Shown: in pieces, positions 6,762-10,577 of the stretch | Numbering within the stretch: the first letter of the stretch is position 1 | Layout of the letters: each line of letters opens with the position of its first letter | NCBI GenBank assembly: GCA_002378665.1 | Contig: DFSO01000017.1 | Coordinates: 1 to 10,577 of the forward strand | From: Loktanella sp. UBA3435 | GTDB lineage: Bacteria > Pseudomonadota > Alphaproteobacteria > Rhodobacterales > Rhodobacteraceae | Reading direction: 5' to 3' | DNA length: 10,577 nucleotides | The notes under the pieces: model-generated | Told to the model about the DNA's origin: nothing | Databases searched by the model: none | Seen by the model: only the letters and a program-made list of their open reading frames with translations | Made by a program: the position numbers and the translations under genes

Positions 6762-7208
6762 ATGACACGCCTGACAGACCGTATCTTTGGTCTGGTCACA
6801 ATTCTGGTGGCGTTCATGTATATCATGAGCGCCACGCAGATACAGGCCAGCTTCTTGTCGGACCCTGTTGGGTCTAAAACATTTCCGATCATTGTGGCGG
6901 TTGTCGCTGTGATCTGTGGCGGCGTGATGATCTTGCGCCCCGATGCCGAACCTGATTGGCCCGAGGGTTATACCCTGCTGTCGATTGCTATCAGTGTCGC
7001 TTTGCTCATCGGCTATTCTTACGCGCTGAAGCCTGTTGGCTTTTTGATCCCGACGGCTGTTGTCGCTGGTGCGATCAGCTATCAGATTTCGCCGCGCCCG
7101 CGTTTTGCCGCCCTTGCTGGGATCGGCCTCTCGATTGGGTTGTTCGTGCTGTTCAAGTTTATCTTGGGGCTTGGCCTGTCTGGTCTACCAAAAGGGATGG
7201 GTCTCTAA
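6762..7208 (+). CDS. tctB: TTT-family small membrane subunit TctB
   Basis: This 148-residue inner-membrane protein is the small, poorly conserved subunit of the tripartite tricarboxylate transporter. Hydrophobic segments at about 8-24, 41-58, 72-88, 92-108 and 115-135 fit the four to five helices of this family. The loop after the first helix carries DPVGSKTFP (34-42), the usual DPxGxxxFP feature of TctB. The ATG is one base after the tctC stop, and no clear Shine-Dalgarno precedes it, so translation is probably coupled to tctC. That would give fewer copies than the binding protein. Its stop abuts the tctA start exactly. TctB is needed for transport, but its precise role within the complex is not established. 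Confidence 0.88.
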   Translation: MTRLTDRIFGLVTILVAFMYIMSATQIQASFLSDPVGSKTFPIIVAVVAVICGGVMILRPDAEPDWPEGYTLLSIAISVALLIGYSYALKPVGFLIPTAVVAGAISYQISPRPRFAALAGIGLSIGLFVLFKFILGLGLSGLPKGMGL

Positions 7209-8714
7209 ATGGATATCTTTTCAAACCTCGCGATGGGCTTTGAGATCGCTTTCTCGCCTTGGACGCTTTTCCTTGCTGTAATCGGTTGTTTTCTTGGCAC
7301 GATCATTGGTGCGTTGCCGGGGCTGGGGCCATCAAACGGTGTGGCGATTATGATCCCGCTGACGTTTACCCTTGGCCTCGATGCAACAGCGGCGCTCGTG
7401 CTGCTGACGTCGATCTATTACGGCGCGATGTATGGCGGGCGAATTTCGTCGATCCTGCTCAATATTCCGGGCGACGAGCCTGCGTTGATGACCACGCTTG
7501 ATGGCTATCCGATGGCCAAACAAGGCCGCGCGGGTGATGCGCTGGTGATCTCTGGCGTGGCGTCTTTTGTTGGCGCACTGCTCGCAACGATTGGCCTCGC
7601 GTTCCTCGCGCCAATGCTTAGCCGTATCGCTTACCAATTTGGGCCTGCGGAATACTTCGCGCTTTACCTGCTGGCTTTCTCAACCCTCGGAGGTATTTCG
7701 TCCAATAACCAAGCGAAGGCAGCACTTGCGTCCTGTTTTGGCCTGATGATCGCTATGATCGGGCTTGACCCGAACTCTGGCATGCCGCGCCTGACGGGGG
7801 GCAATCTGCACCTCATGGATGGAGTCGATTTCCTTGTGGCGATTGTGGGACTGTTCGCGGTTTCCGAAGTTTTCTTCTTCATCGAAAGCCACGGCAAATC
7901 CGGCGCCTTGGGTGTAAAGCTCGACAAGGTCACCGTGCCTTGGCGCGATATTTGGGAGACCAAATGGACGATGCTGCGTTCTTCCGTGCTTGGCTTTATC
8001 GCAGGGGTTCTGCCCGGTGCGGGCGCGTCCTTGGGTAGTTTCCTGACCTATATGATGGAGAAGTCCATCGCGGGTGAAAAAGGCGGATTTGGCAAAGGGG
8101 CGGTCAAGGGCGTCGCAGCCCCAGAGGCGGGAAATAACGCTGCTGCGGGTGGTGCGCTGGTGCCGATGTTGACGCTTGGTGTGCCCGGATCAGGGACAAC
8201 GGCGGTGCTGTTGGCTGTGCTCATGACGCTCAATATCACACCTGGTCCGACGCTGTTCACCGATCGTCCTGACGTGGTTTGGGGCCTGATCGCCTCGCTG
8301 CTGATCTCGAACTTTGTGCTTTTGGCAATGAACGTGCCGATGGTCAAAATCTTCGTAAAAATCCTGCAAGTGCCGCCTGCGGTCCTGATGCCCGGTGTGA
8401 CGATGATCAGCTTTGTCGGGATTTACTCGCTGACGGGCAGCTACTTTGATCTGCTGCTTGTCGTTGGTTTTGGTGTGATGGGATATGTTCTGCGCAAGCT
8501 CGATATCCCAACGGTGCCAGTGATCATGGGCATCCTGTTGGGCAATGCGATGGAGAAATCCTTGCGCGATGCGATGGTGCTGTCGGATGGCGATTGGACC
8601 TATTTGTTTGGGTCTAGCATCTCGACAGGTCTAATTGTCGCGGCTGTGCTTGGGTTCATTGCACCTATCTTCCTGCGCCGCTTCCTGACTAAACCACAAA
8701 GGGTCTCTGACTAA
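7209..8714 (+). CDS. tctA: TTT-family large permease subunit TctA
   Basis: This 501-residue polytopic inner-membrane permease is the translocation channel of the transporter; the family is driven by ion gradients rather than ATP. It has about 10-12 hydrophobic segments. The two family repeats carry the signature loops GALPGLGPSNG (34-44) and GVLPGAGASLGSF (266-278), with YYGAMYGGRISSILLNIPG (70-88) and GVAAPEAGNNAAAGG (301-315) plus TLGVPGSGTTAVLL (322-335). The length is the usual one for TctA. The call is secure and the gene is intact. It starts at the base after the tctB stop and ends in a TAATG overlap with the AtuA-family gene, so transporter and downstream enzyme are translationally linked. 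Position 78 is Arg (GGRIS), where I recall Ser in many homologues; this may bear on substrate choice. Confidence 0.96.
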   Translation: MDIFSNLAMGFEIAFSPWTLFLAVIGCFLGTIIGALPGLGPSNGVAIMIPLTFTLGLDATAALVLLTSIYYGAMYGGRISSILLNIPGDEPALMTTLDGYPMAKQGRAGDALVISGVASFVGALLATIGLAFLAPMLSRIAYQFGPAEYFALYLLAFSTLGGISSNNQAKAALASCFGLMIAMIGLDPNSGMPRLTGGNLHLMDGVDFLVAIVGLFAVSEVFFFIESHGKSGALGVKLDKVTVPWRDIWETKWTMLRSSVLGFIAGVLPGAGASLGSFLTYMMEKSIAGEKGGFGKGAVKGVAAPEAGNNAAAGGALVPMLTLGVPGSGTTAVLLAVLMTLNITPGPTLFTDRPDVVWGLIASLLISNFVLLAMNVPMVKIFVKILQVPPAVLMPGVTMISFVGIYSLTGSYFDLLLVVGFGVMGYVLRKLDIPTVPVIMGILLGNAMEKSLRDAMVLSDGDWTYLFGSSISTGLIVAAVLGFIAPIFLRRFLTKPQRVSD

Positions 8715-10063
8715 TGGTAAAAGTTCTGATCCCGTCGGGTGCGCTGGGCCTTGGTTATGACCGCGCGGCGCTTGCGCGCGGGATTGCGCAAAAGCCAGAC
8801 ATCATCGCGATTGACGGCGGCTCGACGGATTCAGGACCCCATTATCTGGGCACCGGCACATCAAAATATTCGCGCAATTCCACCAAGGCGGAGTGGCGCG
8901 AGTTGATGGCCGCAAGGGCCGAGGCAGGCGTGCCTTTGGTCATTGGCACAGCGGGTACGTGTGGTGCTGACGATGCGGTTGACTGGTTGGTGGAGATCAC
9001 CCGCGAAATCGCGGCGGAGACAGGTGAAAGCCTGCGCCTTGCCGTACTGAAAAGCGGGCAGGATAACCAAACGATGGTCGCGGCATTGAGGGCAGGGCGG
9101 ATTACGCCATTGCCTGCCGCCCCCGAAATCTCCGACACCTTGCTACTCGAATGCACCAATATCGTGGCCCTCGCTGGGGCCGAGCAAATCCAAGAGGCGT
9201 TGAACACAGGTGCGGATATTATCATCGCAGGTCGCACGACGGATACGGCGATTATCTCGGCGCTGCCGCTGGCGCGAGGCTGTCATGCGGGCGGTTGTTG
9301 GCATGGTGCCAAGATCGGAGAATGCGGGGCGCTAGCCACCACCAGCCCGAATTCAGGCACAATCATGATCGCATTTGATGCGGAGGGTTTCACCATGACG
9401 CCTATGGGTGCAGAGGCGCGTGCAACGCCGCGGACTGTCTCTGCGCATATGCTCTACGAAAATTCCGATCCGCATATCCTCTATGAACCGGGCGGACATT
9501 TGGATGTGCGTGGGGCGACTTATACCGCCCTGAATGACCGCGAGGTCCGTGTCACTGGCTCCGAATGGATCGTGTCGGATCGCTATACGGTCAAGCTAGA
9601 AGGGGCGCGGCGGGTTGGATTTCAGACGGTGTCTTTGGTGCTGGTCCGAGATGCGCATTACGTCAAAAACATTCGCACTTGGTGCGATGACATTGTGGCC
9701 AAATGCACGGCGAAAGCAAAGGCGCGGGTTGATGGCGCATTCGCGATTGAACTACGCCTTATCGGCGCTGACGCGACCCTCGGGCCGTTAGATACCGCCC
9801 ATGTCGTCGGCACTGAAATTGGCGTGATGGGGATTGTGACGGCCGAGACTGAGGCGCTGTCACGTGAGGTTGCCAAGATGCTGAACCCCTATCTTTTGCA
9901 CCACCCTTTGACCGAGCAGGAAGAAATGCCAACCTTTGCTTTTCCGTTCTCTCCACCTGAAATGCCACGCGGGGCGATCCACGAGTTTTGCCTCAATCAT
10001 TTGCTGGAGATCGACAGCCCAATGGACGCATTCCGCCTGACCGTTGAGGACATCGCACCATGA
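8714..10063 (+). CDS. AtuA-family (DUF1446) protein, function undefined
   Basis: This 449-residue protein is predicted to be cytoplasmic: it has no signal peptide or membrane helix. It matches the acyclic-terpene-utilisation AtuA / DUF1446 family. Conserved-looking blocks are AIDGGSTDSGPHYLGTG (32-48), IGTAGTCGADDAVDW (77-91), ADIIIAGRTTDTAI (167-180), HGAKIGECGALAT (197-209) and MLYENSDPHILYEPGG (246-261). The Asp/Gly-rich loops and the Cys/His residues could form an active site, but the reaction of the family is not established. AtuA is named for citronellol/geraniol catabolism in Pseudomonas, but no terpene genes lie here, so a terpene role is not supported. The protein stops near where the longer ~600-residue AtuA forms continue into an extra C-terminal domain. 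It overlaps tctA by one base and the next gene by four, so it is part of the uptake operon and probably acts on the imported acid or its CoA ester. Confidence 0.85.
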   Translation: MVKVLIPSGALGLGYDRAALARGIAQKPDIIAIDGGSTDSGPHYLGTGTSKYSRNSTKAEWRELMAARAEAGVPLVIGTAGTCGADDAVDWLVEITREIAAETGESLRLAVLKSGQDNQTMVAALRAGRITPLPAAPEISDTLLLECTNIVALAGAEQIQEALNTGADIIIAGRTTDTAIISALPLARGCHAGGCWHGAKIGECGALATTSPNSGTIMIAFDAEGFTMTPMGAEARATPRTVSAHMLYENSDPHILYEPGGHLDVRGATYTALNDREVRVTGSEWIVSDRYTVKLEGARRVGFQTVSLVLVRDAHYVKNIRTWCDDIVAKCTAKAKARVDGAFAIELRLIGADATLGPLDTAHVVGTEIGVMGIVTAETEALSREVAKMLNPYLLHHPLTEQEEMPTFAFPFSPPEMPRGAIHEFCLNHLLEIDSPMDAFRLTVEDIAP

Positions 10064-10359
10064 CCCGCCTTGCAGTTGTGGCGGACAAAGTCCGATCAAA
10101 GAACGCGGGGCCATTTTGGCTGACAATAGATATCTTTTGTGGGAGTGCGGAGGCGTATGAGCAGGTAAGCAAAGCGCTCAGCACTGAGGGTGTCGCGTCG
10201 CTTTTTCAGATTGCGCCTGCGACGCTCAAGCGGTTCGATCTTGCGGATCTTCACGTCGTGAAATTCAGCCTACCAAGGCCGAATATTCAAGGCACGGCTG
10301 CGGATCGCGATATGCACGGGGCCTCTTTTGCAAACCTTCTCGCAGATATCGAGGTTTAG
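10060..10359 (+). CDS. DUF4387 small protein, likely partner of the AtuA-family protein
   Basis: This 99-residue protein, probably cytoplasmic, has the features I associate with DUF4387: RSKNAGPFWLTIDI at residues 12-25, AYEQVSKAL at 32-40, and the C-terminal LPRPNIQG (71-78) followed by D-x-D-x-HGA (82-88) and LLADIEV. In many genomes DUF4387 is encoded directly beside or fused to DUF1446 proteins, which suggests one enzyme of two parts. The biochemical role is unknown. Its ATG overlaps the upstream stop (ATGA, 10060-10063), with GAGGA about 9 bases before the start. It is the last gene seen in the TTT operon; no terminator with a U-tract follows. Confidence 0.82.
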   Translation: MTRLAVVADKVRSKNAGPFWLTIDIFCGSAEAYEQVSKALSTEGVASLFQIAPATLKRFDLADLHVVKFSLPRPNIQGTAADRDMHGASFANLLADIEV

Positions 10360-10577
10360 ACATCGGTAGTTGTCGCGCTCATACATTTGCGAGGGAGCGA
10401 CCATATACCGCCAGCGGTTGGATTTATCACCTTGAGCAAGTCGCACGCTGGCCATTCCGTCAGTAACAAACAGCCCATTTGACGCAATAAAAGTCGCGCC
10501 GATCAAGAATCGTAATGTCGATGGTTTCCGATTATGCGTAAAGTGCCCGTGCCTGCGACAGCATGCAATTCGCCAAT
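10360..10577. other. Trailing 218 bases without a supported gene
   Basis: No start codon with a good ribosome site and a recognisable product is visible on either strand. On the minus strand one frame is open from the window edge through the DUF4387 gene to 10270, but its translation resembles nothing I know and its end is antisense to a solid gene. Two other minus-strand frames enter from the edge and stop at about 10503 and 10536, so the tail of a convergent gene could lie here. AT content appears higher than in the operon before it. The region is too short to decide. Confidence 0.4.

Noticed and set aside
5672..6892. A 406-codon open frame on the minus strand opposite tctC
   Set aside because: It is a shadow caused by the strong codon bias of tctC. 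It is Arg/Cys/Thr-rich, has no family resemblance, and runs across both the regulator start and the tctB start.
8714..10063. Terpene (citronellol/geraniol) catabolism locus, because of the AtuA-family protein
   Set aside because: No geranyl-CoA carboxylase, acyl-CoA dehydrogenase or lyase genes accompany it; the neighbours are a carboxylate transporter and its regulators.
10372..10401. GTCGC...GCGAC hairpin after the DUF4387 gene
   Set aside because: The stem is interrupted by unpaired bases, the loop is long, and no T-run follows on either strand, so it is not supported as a terminator.
10270..10506. Minus-strand 78-codon frame at the right end
   Set aside because: It starts at TTG without a ribosome site, its last third is antisense to the DUF4387 gene, and the translation matches no family I recognise.

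Overview
The window looks like chromosomal DNA of a marine or soil alphaproteobacterium of the Rhodobacteraceae (Roseobacter group). The reasons are the moderately high GC, the pairing of a sorbitol-type SDR dehydrogenase with a carboxyspermidine-route polyamine operon, and a tripartite tricarboxylate transporter (TTT) locus of the kind common in that family. No rRNA, tRNA, insertion sequence, phage gene or CRISPR array is visible. The placement rests on protein family resemblance read by eye, not on a database search.

Layout. At 1-128 (+) is the C-terminal tail of an SDR polyol dehydrogenase. A strong hairpin (135-163) separates it from a convergent minus-strand operon for spermidine synthesis: nspC (2546 to 1452) followed by carboxyspermidine/carboxynorspermidine dehydrogenase (1418 to 174). 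Next comes a second minus-strand operon read from 5691 down to 2652: an OmpR-family response regulator (TctD-like), a TctE-like sensor kinase and a periplasmic substrate-binding protein with no permease beside it. The kinase start overlaps the regulator stop by 4 bp, and the binding-protein start overlaps the kinase end by 28 bp. The divergent intergenic region 5692-5791 holds a tandem 11-bp direct repeat typical of OmpR/PhoB-type operators and a GAAA-capped hairpin just before a strong Shine-Dalgarno sequence. From 5792 to 10359 (+) runs a tightly packed operon: tctC, tctB, tctA, an AtuA-family (DUF1446) protein and a small DUF4387 protein, with junctions of +1, 0, -1 and -4 bp. The last 218 bases have no convincing gene.

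How the parts fit. The two-component system, probably helped by its co-transcribed periplasmic protein, most likely senses an extracellular organic acid and switches on the divergent TTT operon. TctC captures the ligand and TctAB imports it by secondary transport. The AtuA-family/DUF4387 pair, translationally coupled to the importer, probably acts on the imported compound. The ligand and the reaction cannot be read from the sequence. This sensor-importer-enzyme cassette, built on two families of undefined chemistry, is the best candidate in the window for an undescribed system.
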